A stretch of 64,000 nt of DNA from Geomicrobium sp. JCM 19039 (GCF_000698145.1 NZ_BAXB01000003.1:62001-126000); one strand, 5' to 3'; counted from the stretch's first letter, positions 42,164 through 50,828 are shown. Numbers and translations are program-made. Notes: generated from the sequence alone by a model not told the origin.

Positions 42164-42424
42164 ATGGGGTATTGTAAAAAATACAGCAAAGGTTTTGGAG
42201 ATGAAAGTAAGTTTGAGGATAATGATGTGGCAAGTGTGTGGGTGAATAGTGATAACAAAAACCGTAACGATAATGAGAACATTTTAAAAGATAAAAACTA
42301 CAATTACAACAATAACGATAACAAAGCCTATGTTCAGAACAGTGGAAACTCTTACGTTGATGTTCATGTAGATTCAGAAGCTATTGCTAGAGCGAGAGCT
42401 CGTCAAAACAGAGAAGAGTTTTAA
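42164..42424 (+). CDS. Small Asn-rich protein, candidate spore-coat-associated
   Basis: 86 residues; AAGGAGGG precedes ATG 42164. The middle is Asn/Asp/Lys rich (DKNYNYNNNDNKAYVQ) and the end is SGNSYVDVHVDSEAIARARA. The SGNSxVDVxV motif recurs in the next gene. Asn-rich composition and the VDVxV motif faintly recall spore-coat CotX-type domains, but identity is not established. It lies next to sigK. Confidence 0.6.
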   Translation: MGYCKKYSKGFGDESKFEDNDVASVWVNSDNKNRNDNENILKDKNYNYNNNDNKAYVQNSGNSYVDVHVDSEAIARARARQNREEF

Positions 42425-42485
42425 TTTAATTAAGAGAGGATGCTGTTTAATTATAGCATCCCTTCTATATTGGAGGGTTTATTGA

Positions 42486-42758
42486 GTGTACAGACGTGAG
42501 GATGTAATACCGAGCCGGCAGAAATTTGATACACAATCAATCATTTCAAAAAGCGGTAATTCAGATGTCGATGTGACAGTTAATGTTGAAACAACTGCGT
42601 TAGCTTATGCATTAGCGTGTTTTTACTATGCCGATGGTAGTCTTGATAGGGAGCAATATACTAAAATGTTGGATGAGTTAGATCATCAATTTGGTAAAAG
42701 AGGTATGGGTACATCTGAAAAAAACTATGAACCAAAAAGAAGAAATTGGTTATTTTAA
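42486..42758 (+). CDS. Small protein sharing an SGNSxVDVxV motif with its neighbour
   Basis: About 90 residues from a GTG at 42486 with TTGGAGGG upstream. ISKSGNSDVDVTVNVETTALAYALA parallels the end of the upstream protein, followed by a helical part (DREQYTKMLDELDHQF). Not recognised; probably functions with the preceding gene, 60 bp away. Confidence 0.55.
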   Translation: MYRREDVIPSRQKFDTQSIISKSGNSDVDVTVNVETTALAYALACFYYADGSLDREQYTKMLDELDHQFGKRGMGTSEKNYEPKRRNWLF

Positions 42759-43212
42759 TTATAAAGGAAAATCTTTTATGTAATTGCTCATCACAGATGG
42801 GCATTTTTTAATTAGAATAAAGTTTTGATTCTAGCCATAGAGTACAAATAATATTTTTAATAGTGTTAGTCGCATAAAAGAAAATAACAAAGATTTACGA
42901 CAGCTTTTTCTAGTCATCTATGGATGGACAAACTGTTTAAAAAGCTTGAATATCTGCATATGAATTAATTTATGAGTAAGTGGCTTCTGTGGATTCGCTT
43001 GCCGCAGGCGTTGCCTCAGCTATCTCGCTACGCGCGATGATCTTTGGCTAACGCTACTCCCGCATGCGTCTAACCCACGACAGCGACCCTTTTAGTGTAC
43101 ATTTTATTTGTTAAAGCAAGCAGAAGCTTTTTTGTTAATCAATATAGACTATGAGCAGCTCAATACACCTGCAATCCTTAAATAATGAGTAGGAGCGCTT
43201 TGGCTTGTCTAC
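42759..43212. other. Non-coding stretch with a degenerate Bacillaceae-type GC-rich repeat
   Basis: About 450 bp without a gene. The GC-rich block 42985-43095 (GATTCGCTTGCCGCAGGCGT, then GCGATGATCTTTGGCTAACG) resembles dispersed non-coding repeats of Bacillaceae and stands out in AT-rich surroundings. Confidence 0.4.
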
Positions 43213-44821
43213 TTAAGAAACAGTAGATAACTGTTGTCGAGTCTCTTTCTCCAATGCAACTGTTCGTCGATATTCATCAGCCTCAGCAATTTTGGTGAAA
43301 ATTACCGTCTTGTCATGGTTAGCATTAACGAACCTCTCAATCTCTTCTAAAGTAACATTAAAAAATTCTTTTCGGGTATTGATTTTATTTACACTAGTAT
43401 TAATAAATTGATCATGTAATTGTTTTTCTAATTTAGGTGCATCATCACTAAAAATCATTGCATGCACATCAAAGTTGAATGGAACTGATGCACTTCCGAG
43501 CTCCTTTACGCGATCAAATGGTTCAAGTCTCCTAGTAACACCAATTTTGTATACATTATCACCAAAAGACCCAATGTTTGAAATAATATATACATATCCA
43601 GCACGCGTATTTTGTTCTCTAAAGTGAACATTTTCTTTATCTTTAGCTAACAATAGTAATTGCGCATTGAGCTCAGCTATTTTCTGGTTTAACTCATTAT
43701 TTTCATCGCCTAGAGAATTATTCATTCTGGTTTCCAGTTTTTTTATTTTGTTATTGAAATGCGTTTCTTCTTTTAATATTTTTGCTTTCATTGCTGCAAT
43801 TTCTTTTTGTGCCTTAGCTTCTTCACGCATTTGCTCTCTTATAAGTTTTTGTTCTTCCTTTTCTTCTTGTTTCTTCTGTTCATATTCATAAGCTAAATAA
43901 AGTTCATTAATCTTTAGTATTAAGTACGGTTCTGAAATTCTAATATTTCCTAGCTTGTTCGTTTTTTCAATTGATTTTGCAGAATTGAGTATTCTTTTTT
44001 CAACGGAGTGTATATTGCTAAACGTTACTTTTGAAATTGCATTTTCACATTCAACATTGAAAGCTCTTAATACCATTTTCACATTTTCGTGAACAAAAGC
44101 TTTTCCCTTTTGCTTGCTTCCGTTAAATGTAAACTCATTATTATGAACAGTCGCTTGTTTATTCCGTGCCATCGTCTTTTGTTCATCGCGGAGTTCTTTT
44201 AGTTTGTCTTTATAATGCTGGGACGTTTCTAATTTGTATTTCGAATCGTAGAAACCAAATGATTGATAAAGTATTTCCTCTTCCAATATAACTACCTCAT
44301 CTTTTAGTTTGTTCACTCGATTTGTGACTTCAGTTAACTCATTTTTTTTAGCTGGTAACTCATTTAATAACTTATTCTCTTTTTTGTACTTCTCTTTAAT
44401 TACTTTTCTTTCTTCTCTTAGGTTTTTAATACGTTTTTCTAAACTTTTTTTGTAATTGCTGGAATTTCTCAATTTGTTCATGCTTCTGCTTATTTAAGTT
44501 GATTTTATTTACTATTTCTTCTAGCTTTATCGTGTTCTCATCGCATAATTTTGTATTTATTTCTATGTTAGTTTTTAAATCATTGTTTTTGTTTAAAAGA
44601 TTTTCATTCTCTACAGTAAGTTCTTTCTTTACGGTCTCAAGTTTCCCCAGATCTTTTATTAATTCGGGCTTCAAATTTTTAGTCATATCATAAACCTCAT
44701 TTCGCTTAATGATTTGTACGACCATTAATGAGATTGCAGCAGCCAAAGGAAGAATAAAAGGCCACAAAAACATTAATATAACGATGAACCATGTAGAGTA
44801 ATACCATTTGTCTTTGAACAT
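43213..44821 (-). CDS. Membrane-anchored coiled-coil protein with DUF4041-like and T5orf172 (GIY-YIG-like) domains (one frameshift)
   Basis: Reads as one gene of about 535 residues once a T7/A7 run (44445-44451) is lengthened by one base. N-terminal WYYSTWFIVILMFLWPFIL plus a second hydrophobic stretch form a membrane hairpin; a long coiled coil follows (KKELTVENENLLNKNNDLK, KNLREERKVIKEKYKKE); a DUF4041-like middle (FGFYDSKYKLETSQHYKDKL); another coiled coil; then T5orf172: AGYVYIISNIGSFGDNVYKIGVTRR, LEKQLHDQF, RKEFFNVTLEEI. Such proteins are common on phages and islands and some are suspected defence genes; role here unknown. Confidence 0.8.
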
Positions 44822-45870
44822 TGTATCAAGCTCCTGAAATATTGGAATTTAAAATCATAGGACAAACTAAAGAAAAGCAGTTGCATCAATTATAAATATG
44901 GATTGTAGATTAATCTTTAAAAATAACGAGCCATTGACATGTCTTTTACTTTTTTAGAAAAGCCTATAAAGATCATCTTTTAACAGGTTTTTTGATCACC
45001 CCAACAATTCCTATGAAATTAGAAGTAATTAGGCAATGCCTTATTAACTACTAAAGTTCTACAATACTTGACAATTTCCTGTTATTTTTTAAAGGCTTTA
45101 TACCCTTATTTTAAAGTTGTTAGAACCAAAATTCTGAACTGATGACAATAAAGAAGAGTAATTATTAAGAAACTTATAATGAAAATTTTAGATAGTGTTC
45201 TTTTCTTCTTAACGCTGCTCCTTGTGAGTGCATTGATATACACTGGACGTGGCATATTGTATCAATTAACTCTAGAGGTATACATTCTGGTAAAAGTAGC
45301 AGGGTAATTATTAACCTGGTGTAAGGAGTTTGATACAATGTTGGAATAACAAGACATACGATCTCGATTATAGGTGCTATAACTTTAAATATAGGATAAG
45401 TCATATATTACAAGTGTGAAGGTGTCTAGCAAATGAGAATTAAATGCCACTATAGATTTTATATAAAGCAATTAATTATGAGTAGATTATACTCAATGCA
45501 CCTATCTGTTTTTAATTGTAATGGTTCTTTCTATATAATTTGAACGAAAGAATTTCTTTTAGGATTAATGGTAAATCAAACGTTTAAGGCAAAAATTCAA
45601 CGTCATTGAAAATCAATGATATTCGTTCACAGTAGATATAGCAATGAATGGTTTCTATAGCTATCCTTTGATCTCCTAAGTGTATGAATGCCGTCCAGTG
45701 TCACAAGGAAGGACCTCTAGTACAACAACAACGGCTATTCAGTACCGTTGATTGGAACGAAAGGCGGTGACGCCTGCGGAAGAAGATGATACCCCGCAGG
45801 TCGTAATAAGTTCACTGAAAAAGGGAAATTGAAAAATGTATAACAGAGTTTCGTTTGCTATAAATAGAAA

Positions 45871-46030
45871 ATCCCACGTAGACCCTGTCTATGATGGAAT
45901 TTTCTTCAATAAGGAGAAATTATTAGCAGCAATCCCCACATAGAAAGGCTATATTCCCACATAGACGGTTCTATGATGGGATAATCTGCCATCCCAACGC
46001 TCCATGTAGTTGAAATCCCCACATGGGTCG
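45871..46030. repeat. Cluster of four to five TCCC(C)ACATAGA-type hairpin motifs
   Basis: Related units at 45871-45900, 45931-45955, 45954-45982, 45991-46012 and 46014-46030. Two fold as hairpins: TCCCACGTAGA ... TCTATGATGGA and TCCCACATAGA ... TCTATGATGGGA. Spacing is irregular and the sequences between them are not unique spacers of constant length. Confidence 0.65.
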
Positions 46031-46129
46031 TACCCGCTGGTTCGCGTTAACGAGTAACTTAGAGATTTAGACACTATTTTTTCAGTGACCTCGCCGTCAT
46101 ACTACGGAGGCTCGGCCGGTCCTCTGTGG

Positions 46130-46321
46130 TCAAGTAGACACAGCGAACACAAGCGGCAGGGTGAGGTGATGTCGCACTTATACTCTGGAGTGTCAAGAAA
46201 ACACGGTGGCTGTCTTTTGGCCGCCGATGTTGCCCTTATAGTCTGGACTGCAAGCATTCGCCTGCAGTGGAAAGCAACAACAAACTGTGCAATTAGGAAA
46301 ATGTTAAGTTCATCCTATATA
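46130..46321. repeat. Dispersed hairpin repeat, copy B
   Basis: Second copy of the element at 15950-16173. Palindromes ACTCTGGAGT (46182-46191) and AGTCTGGACT (46240-46249) sit after CTTATA; the same GCCTGCAGTGGAAAGCAACA tail follows. Confidence 0.85.
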
Positions 46322-47049
46322 GAACGTTTATAAGTGTTCTAATAAGTAAGTGGTTAATGAGTAACCAGTATCTCTCAAAGGGATTTAGGTCGGCAGTCTG
46401 AAATTAACTAACAATGATGAGATTAGGATAAAAGTAGAATATATTACAGCTCCAGTCCTTCTAGTAACTGGAGGAGATGATGAGATTTAGTCTTCCTCTT
46501 TATTTCAAAAGATATAATAAGTCATTTACCACAAGTTGAACATATTTATTCTGAAGAAGACAGAGCATTTTCTTTCTTACCCGTACACCTTACTCGAAAT
46601 GCAATCCAACATTTATGAACAAGTTGGTGGAGCAATGGTGATGAAGTACGGGGGTTTACAGTATGAAAATGCAAATGCGGTCAAGAAATCTTGGCCAATT
46701 TTAGAGCTTAAAAAAAACATGATTAATTAAATTCTATAACGCACTGCTCACTTCCTATATAGAACATTTGATATTAATTTTGGGTTTTGACTGCCAAGTT
46801 AGGCAGTGCTCGCCAGAACTTTTTGAACAACCTCGGGCATGATTGAAGTGATTTTCTCATAAATTATCTCTACATCTTAGGAACAAATGAAAGAAGCTCC
46901 AAGTTGTGAATGTGCAGAGATCTCACGTATCTATGTAGACATTTAAAAACTGCGTAATTAGTATTACTCTACGTAATTTCTTTTCGGTTAAAGTGCGCAT
47001 GGTCACACGTTCAGAGTAGAGACAGTAACAATTATTACTGCCATAACAA

Positions 47050-47084
47050 TAAGAACCGAAATTTCTCCTCGTCCGGAGTCACCG
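47050..47084 (+). repeat. Right copy of the 35-bp direct repeat, in the sigK upstream region
   Basis: Identical to 42002-42036. It begins just after CATAACAATA (47042-47051), a candidate late-sporulation (sigma-E/K-like) -10 sequence, and ends 55 bp before the sigK start, so it probably forms part of the sigK 5' untranslated region. Confidence 0.9.
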
Positions 47085-47138
47085 ACCAGGCCATTGCCTG
47101 CATAAGATGGATGGAGGTGATCTTGGGAGGGATTCGGT

Positions 47139-47567
47139 ATGTCGGGTATACTCGCAGGGATTGTGTTTGTATTTAAAGAGATGATGTTGTTTGTTTCATA
47201 CGTAAAGAACCACGCGTTCCCACAACCACTTTCGAAAGAAGAGGAAAAAGAATGCTTGGAAAAAATGAAGGAAGGCGACGAAAACGCAAGGAATTTACTC
47301 ATTGAACATAACTTACGCCTCGTCGCACATATCGTCAAGAAATTCGAAAGTACGAAAGAAGACACAGAAGACCTCATCTCCATCGGAACGATCGGACTCA
47401 TTAAAGGGATCGAAAGCTACTCGCCAAACAAAGGTACGAAGCTCGCGACGTATGCGGCGCGATGTATTGAGAATGAGATCCTTATTACAATAGTGGGGCA
47501 TAATAAAATGGCAAATGGACAAGCTCTAGTAGCTTGTCCATTATTTATTCCTCAAACATCTGTATAG
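47139..47567 (+). CDS. sigK: 5' part of sigK (sporulation sigma-K), interrupted by a prophage-like element
   Basis: Pro-sigma-K N-terminus: pro-sequence ([19 protein letters not shown]) and the conserved junction [14 protein letters not shown] where SpoIVFB cuts in B. subtilis, then region 1.2/2 ([55 protein letters not shown]). After ENEIL, sigma-K should read a His/Leu-rich RALKKTKKD stretch; instead the frame enters foreign DNA (ITIVGHNKM...) and stops at 47567. GGGAGG precedes ATG 47139. Regions 3 and 4 are absent from the window, so an active sigma-K needs excision of the element. Confidence 0.95.
   Translation: MSGILAGIVFVFKEMMLFVSYVKNHAFPQPLSKEEEKECLEKMKEGDENARNLLIEHNLRLVAHIVKKFESTKEDTEDLISIGTIGLIKGIESYSPNKGTKLATYAARCIENEILITIVGHNKMANGQALVACPLFIPQTSV
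47472..47485 (+). other. Left attachment site (attL) of the sigK-intervening element
   Basis: AATGAGATCCTTAT contains AATGA, the core reported for B. subtilis skin, inside the Glu-Asn-Glu-Ile-Leu codons. Homology to sigma-K ends here. The exact crossover cannot be set without the right end. Confidence 0.7.
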
Positions 47568-48051
47568 TCGCGTGTGACCCATCAGGCAGTTTTGTGATTC
47601 CGTGTACTGGATGCCCGAAGGCAAGCTCTAAGCGATAGTGAGCAAACTCCTCAGTAACGAGAAAATGGTCAGCAATTTCTGAGACTAGGACAGCTTGTGT
47701 CTGCTGGCAGATGCTTATATAAACTTCACCTAAAAGTGATGAGGGCATTAACAGATAAGCGGCCATCGTTTTAGCTTGGTTTTCAACTTTATTGATGGAT
47801 GAATTGGATTCTTCCAGTTGTTTCTGCTCATGAGAATAAAGATGGCAAAATTCTTCTGCAAGTATAATTTTTTTAATAATAGGATTCAAACCACTTTGAA
47901 TATAAATGATTCCACGGCGGCCCTTGATTGGAATCGCCTTGGAGATGTTTGTGACTCCCATCGGCATAGGTTTAATCTTAATACCATATTTGTAACATAT
48001 TAACCCTATATCTAGTTCGTCAGCAAATTCGAAATTGAATGATTCTAGCAC
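47545..48051 (-). CDS. ImmA/IrrE-family protein (putative metallopeptidase)
   Basis: About 170 residues with the ImmA/IrrE layout: [11 protein letters not shown], then the active-site helix [15 protein letters not shown], then [14 protein letters not shown]. The usual HExxH reads EExxH here, a variant seen in some phage members. In ICEBs1 and related phages ImmA cleaves the repressor during induction; it lies near the CI-type gene. The true start may be upstream of 48051, since the reading frame stays open through an EWEKRANKV segment. Confidence 0.8.
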   Translation of the reverse strand: MLESFNFEFADELDIGLICYKYGIKIKPMPMGVTNISKAIPIKGRRGIIYIQSGLNPIIKKIILAEEFCHLYSHEQKQLEESNSSINKVENQAKTMAAYLLMPSSLLGEVYISICQQTQAVLVSEIADHFLVTEEFAHYRLELAFGHPVHGITKLPDGSHATIQMFEE

Positions 48052-48271
48052 TTTGTTTGCTCTTTTCTCCCATTCATTGTGAATATATGGCCGAGCCTCT
48101 CTCTAAGTAACAATTAACCACACCCTTAATCGAATGTATGTTCCCTTTTGTAGTTTAAATAATACCCTTTAAGGGGCTATTATTACTATATTGAAAATAA
48201 TTATGGGTAGTTATCTTCGGAATATCTGTTCGATCTTTCGTAAAAAGAAAAGCCTTTCTGCATTAAAGCTT

Positions 48272-48616
48272 TTATTTCATATCTTCAACCCACTCTATAG
48301 CAGCAATGTGAAAACCTGCTGATACTAAGAGTGCAATAATTCCAATAACAAATGCAGCACCATATCCACTAATTATTAGCCCTAATGCAAACCCTGCAAC
48401 AAGCCAACATAACGTCAGTGTTATGACTAAAACTAAGGTACTCCCTCTAAACCAAGTCATAGCTATTAAACCTATAAAAACAAATCCAAATACCCACCAA
48501 CTAGAAAAAGCAACTCCTATTAAAATAGATAAAACTCCTATTTCTGCGAATAGAAAAGTGGAAGCTTGATCGTTAAATTGAGCTTGAGTATTTCCGCGTC
48601 TCACTTCTTGGCGCAC
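48272..48616 (-). CDS. Small multi-pass membrane protein
   Basis: 114 residues, four hydrophobic segments (ILIGVAFSSWWVFGFVFIGL, LVLVITLTLCWLVAGFALG, AAFVIGIIALLVSAGF). It lies between the ImmA-like and repressor genes on the same strand, a usual place for lysogenic-conversion or superinfection-exclusion genes. Not recognised. Confidence 0.65.
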   Translation of the reverse strand: MRQEVRRGNTQAQFNDQASTFLFAEIGVLSILIGVAFSSWWVFGFVFIGLIAMTWFRGSTLVLVITLTLCWLVAGFALGLIISGYGAAFVIGIIALLVSAGFHIAAIEWVEDMK

Positions 48617-48666
48617 AATATCCCTCCCGATATAAGAAGAATCGATATAATCTATAAAGAGACCAG

Positions 48667-49095
48667 TTACTCTTTGTCTGGCAACGGCTCCATCCCATCA
48701 TCATCTGGATCAAGCTCTTTCTCATATTCGTCCCGAATCTTCTTCGTGTACTCCCACATACTGATTAATTCCTTAATCTTTTTCTCCGGATCAGATTGGA
48801 GATCATGAAACATGATAGGGTGTTTTTTTATTTCATTAAAGACTTTAAGTTCTGTTTTATTAAGTTCAATTTCTTGGCCAGCAACATTTACTGTTGTTGA
48901 TTCAGTGTTCCCTAACAAGTAATCAACAGAGACATCATGAAATTTCGCAAGCTTGAGCAACGTATCATAATCTGGCTCAGTTGCTTCAGTCTCATAGCGA
49001 GAATAAGTGGATCTATTCAATTTTAGAAGATTTGTTAACTCTTGCTGAGACAAACCTTTCTTCTTTCTTAAAGAAGATAGCCTATTGCCGTACAT
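48667..49095 (-). CDS. CI-like phage repressor (HTH_3)
   Basis: N-terminal Xre-type HTH: RLSSLRKKKGLSQQELTNLL, LNRSTYSRYETEATEPDYDTL, then FHDVSVDYLLGN. About 140 residues with an acidic end (EKELDPDDDGMEPLP); no LexA-type peptidase domain, so inactivation would need ImmA-type cleavage. ATG 49095 with AAGGAAG is chosen over upstream ATGs. Transcribed divergently from the Cro-like gene. Confidence 0.88.
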   Translation of the reverse strand: MYGNRLSSLRKKKGLSQQELTNLLKLNRSTYSRYETEATEPDYDTLLKLAKFHDVSVDYLLGNTESTTVNVAGQEIELNKTELKVFNEIKKHPIMFHDLQSDPEKKIKELISMWEYTKKIRDEYEKELDPDDDGMEPLPDKE

Positions 49096-49135
49096 GACAT
49101 TCTTCCTTCTTTCAAAATGTATTGTGTTCATATTA

Positions 49136-49251
49136 TGCACACTCCTAATTATAAGGGATTTTCATGCACATTTAAATATTTGCGCAAAAATTACTCATTG
49201 ACGCTTGACTGTGCATAAATAGCACGCTACAATAGGTGTAGAAATTGCACA
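49136..49251. promoter_or_regulatory. Lysogeny switch: divergent promoter region with TGCACA half-sites
   Basis: The rightward promoter is TTGACT (49205-49210), 17-bp spacer, TACAAT (49228-49233). TGCACA occurs at 49136, 49165 and 49246, and its complement TGTGCA at 49210; GTGC-ATAAATA-GCAC lies inside the promoter spacer. These are likely CI/Cro operators. Confidence 0.7.
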
Positions 49252-49267
49252 GGAAGAAGGTGTTCAT

Positions 49268-49492
49268 ATGCAGGTTAATTCATTGGAGCGAATGAGAGAT
49301 GGCATGAAGCTAAATCAGGAACAAGTATCTAAAGAAATAGGTATTGACCGTTCTTATTACTCAAAAATTGAAAACGGACTAACTCCTAGTGTTAAAGTTG
49401 CTAAGCGTTTAGCGGAATTTTATGGCTTTCACTGGTCACTTTTTTTTGAGTCTAGTAGCGCAATAAATGCGCAAAAATCTGATACAGCCTGA
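49268..49492 (+). CDS. Cro-like HTH regulator
   Basis: 74 residues, mostly one Xre HTH: RMRDGMKLNQEQVSKEIGI, DRSYYSKIENGLTPSVKVAKRLAEFYG. GAAGAAGG precedes the ATG. First gene of the rightward operon, opposite the CI-like gene. Confidence 0.88.
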   Translation: MQVNSLERMRDGMKLNQEQVSKEIGIDRSYYSKIENGLTPSVKVAKRLAEFYGFHWSLFFESSSAINAQKSDTA

Positions 49493-49508
49493 AAGGAGGT
49501 GATTACAC

Positions 49509-49676
49509 ATGAGTGAAGATGCTAAGCAAATGTTAGCTAACGATATTGTTTCTTTATTAAAAAACAGCCCAATCACTGTTTCAGAAGCAAAAGAGGCTTT
49601 GGATGCCGCCAAAGATCAGCTTGAATCTATCACAGTGATTGGTTATAAGAGGGGATTTAAACCCTCAGAGAAATAA
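49509..49676 (+). CDS. Small early phage protein, 55 aa
   Basis: AAAGGAGGTG precedes ATG 49509. Helical and acidic: NDIVSLLKNSPITVSEAKEA then DAAKDQLES. 16 bp after the Cro-like gene. Not recognised. Confidence 0.65.
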   Translation: MSEDAKQMLANDIVSLLKNSPITVSEAKEALDAAKDQLESITVIGYKRGFKPSEK

Positions 49677-49887
49677 ATCCTTCATTCTCTAATTCATTTA
49701 AATCTTCAAGTTCTTGATTGATCTTATGAACTGAGCGAACAGTTTTGTGAACATCACTCGAAAGGTTTTCTTTACAAACTGGACAATTAAAACTTTCGTC
49801 AATGAGACTCCTGGCATCTTTCACTGAAACAATGACTTCGGTATTACAAGCAAAGCAAATGATTTTAAACTTATCTATTCTTTTCAT
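49657..49887 (-). CDS. Zinc-ribbon-like protein on the opposite strand
   Basis: 76 residues with CFAC and CPVC pairs (IICFACNTEV, FNCPVCKEN) that could bind zinc, then a helical tail. A strong GGGAGGTG precedes the ATG at 49887, supporting a real gene although it opposes the operon and overlaps the preceding gene by 20 bases. Confidence 0.65.
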   Translation of the reverse strand: MKRIDKFKIICFACNTEVIVSVKDARSLIDESFNCPVCKENLSSDVHKTVRSVHKINQELEDLNELENEGFISLRV

Positions 49888-49965
49888 TTAGACACCTCCC
49901 TTCTAGTACAAGCTTACTAGAAAGGAAACCAAATACCACCATAGCCTGAAAGGAGCTGAACAACA

Positions 49966-50127
49966 GTGAAAGTAAAACTCATCCCAGGTGAGCAACTTAA
50001 AAACGGAAGGTTGCGATCCCAAGTAATGTATGCCACCAAGCAAATCCTTAAAAAGAAAATTGAATCCGGCGAGTACCAGAAAGATAGGGATGAAGATGCT
50101 GCAAATGAATCAAAGGAATCTATCTAA
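49966..50127 (+). CDS. Small phage protein, 53 aa
   Basis: GTG start at 49966 after GAAAGGAG. Basic then acidic: VKLIPGEQLKNGRLRSQVMY, KKKIESGEYQKDRDED. Not recognised. Confidence 0.6.
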   Translation: MKVKLIPGEQLKNGRLRSQVMYATKQILKKKIESGEYQKDRDEDAANESKESI

Positions 50128-50171
50128 CTATCATTTTAACAACAATATATTAAGAATCGGAGGCGAACAAG

Positions 50172-50828
50172 ATGATGAAAAATGCGAACAGTCACCGTTT
50201 ATATCGAGCGTCACGGATAAAAGACATCTTAAGAATTGCACGTGAAAGAGCAAGTCAACCCGAACAACGAACCAAACAATGGTTATCACGGGAGCTGGGA
50301 ATTTCTTACAGAGCACTGACTGCCATAGAAGAAGGGGATGCACCACCAACATTAGAACTGGCGATTTCTTGGTGTGAGGCACTCGAAGATCGAATAGCGA
50401 AGGAAAAGATTTTATATATCTATGGTATTCAAGCGTTGCCTCCCACCGATCCGCGTTTACTTGCAGATATGTCTACGCAGCTCATTAACTTTTTACAAGA
50501 GCTTGCCGAAGCAGGGGCAGCAGCCAAAGAGTTGCAAAGGATTTCAGTATCTAAGAGACCCGGTAAGGAATTCAATCCACTTGAGCTAGAGGAAATCCAG
50601 CGGCTATTGAAGCAAATTCTTGATGTTCGACATGCCAGTTATTGCATTGCGAACGTTGCAGAGGAAGCGTGGGGAGTTGCTCGAGAATCGGTTAAGCACC
50701 AATGGGTACAACAGTCAGTCGCAAACGATGTAGTGATCAAATCAATCGACGAATACGAAAAATACATGAAAGACCGGAATTACGAGCAACACATCCAGCA
50801 CATCGTTCAGCAAAACGGAGCACTATGA
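50172..50828 (+). CDS. HTH-domain phage protein, 218 aa
   Basis: N-terminal helix-turn-helix (TKQWLSRELGISYRALTAIE, GDAPPTLELAISWCEAL) and a helical C-terminal half (FLQELAEAGAAAKELQ, LELEEIQRLLKQILDVRHA). CGGAGGCGAAC precedes the ATG. Resembles a regulator or virion-regulatory helix-rich protein; no specific family assigned. Confidence 0.7.
   Translation: MMKNANSHRLYRASRIKDILRIARERASQPEQRTKQWLSRELGISYRALTAIEEGDAPPTLELAISWCEALEDRIAKEKILYIYGIQALPPTDPRLLADMSTQLINFLQELAEAGAAAKELQRISVSKRPGKEFNPLELEEIQRLLKQILDVRHASYCIANVAEEAWGVARESVKHQWVQQSVANDVVIKSIDEYEKYMKDRNYEQHIQHIVQQNGAL

Larger units (their letters stand above)
44822..47049. other. 2.2 kb without a supported gene, hairpin-repeat rich
   Basis: Short frames (for example 45405-45174 minus, 46536-46730 plus) lack ribosome sites and recognisable content. 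Contents seen: a GGAACGAAAGGCGGTGACGC ... CCCCGCAGG segment (45752-45795) of a kind common in Bacillaceae intergenic DNA, a cluster of TCCCACATAGA hairpins (45871-46030), copy B of the dispersed repeat (46130-46321), and a CTCCAGT/ACTGGAG hairpin (46450-46473). Confidence 0.5.
42002..47084. mobile_element. AT-rich island bounded by 35-bp direct repeats
   Basis: The stretch between the S9 peptidase gene and sigK is flanked by two identical 35-bp sequences (42002-42036, 47050-47084) and is clearly richer in A+T than its surroundings. It holds two small Asn-rich proteins, a DUF4041/T5orf172 protein and over 2 kb of non-coding, hairpin-rich DNA. No recombinase or transposase is visible, so mobility is inferred from the repeats and composition only. 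Confidence 0.55.

Noticed and set aside
45174..45405. 76-codon hydrophobic frame on the minus strand
   Set aside because: No ribosome-binding site, no recognisable pattern, AT-rich DNA where chance frames are common.
45871..46030. CRISPR array
   Set aside because: Repeat units vary in length and sequence, spacing is irregular, and no cas genes are present.
46085..46333. 82-codon open frame
   Set aside because: It reads through the dispersed hairpin repeat, has no ribosome site, and the other copy of the repeat does not preserve the frame.
46536..46730. 64-codon open frame
   Set aside because: No ribosome site at the start and no recognised domain; could be a gene remnant but not supportable.
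47139..47567. sigK simply being a short paralogue or pseudogene by frameshift
   Set aside because: All three frames after 47,485 lack sigma-factor sequence, and phage genes begin at once, so insertion explains the break better.
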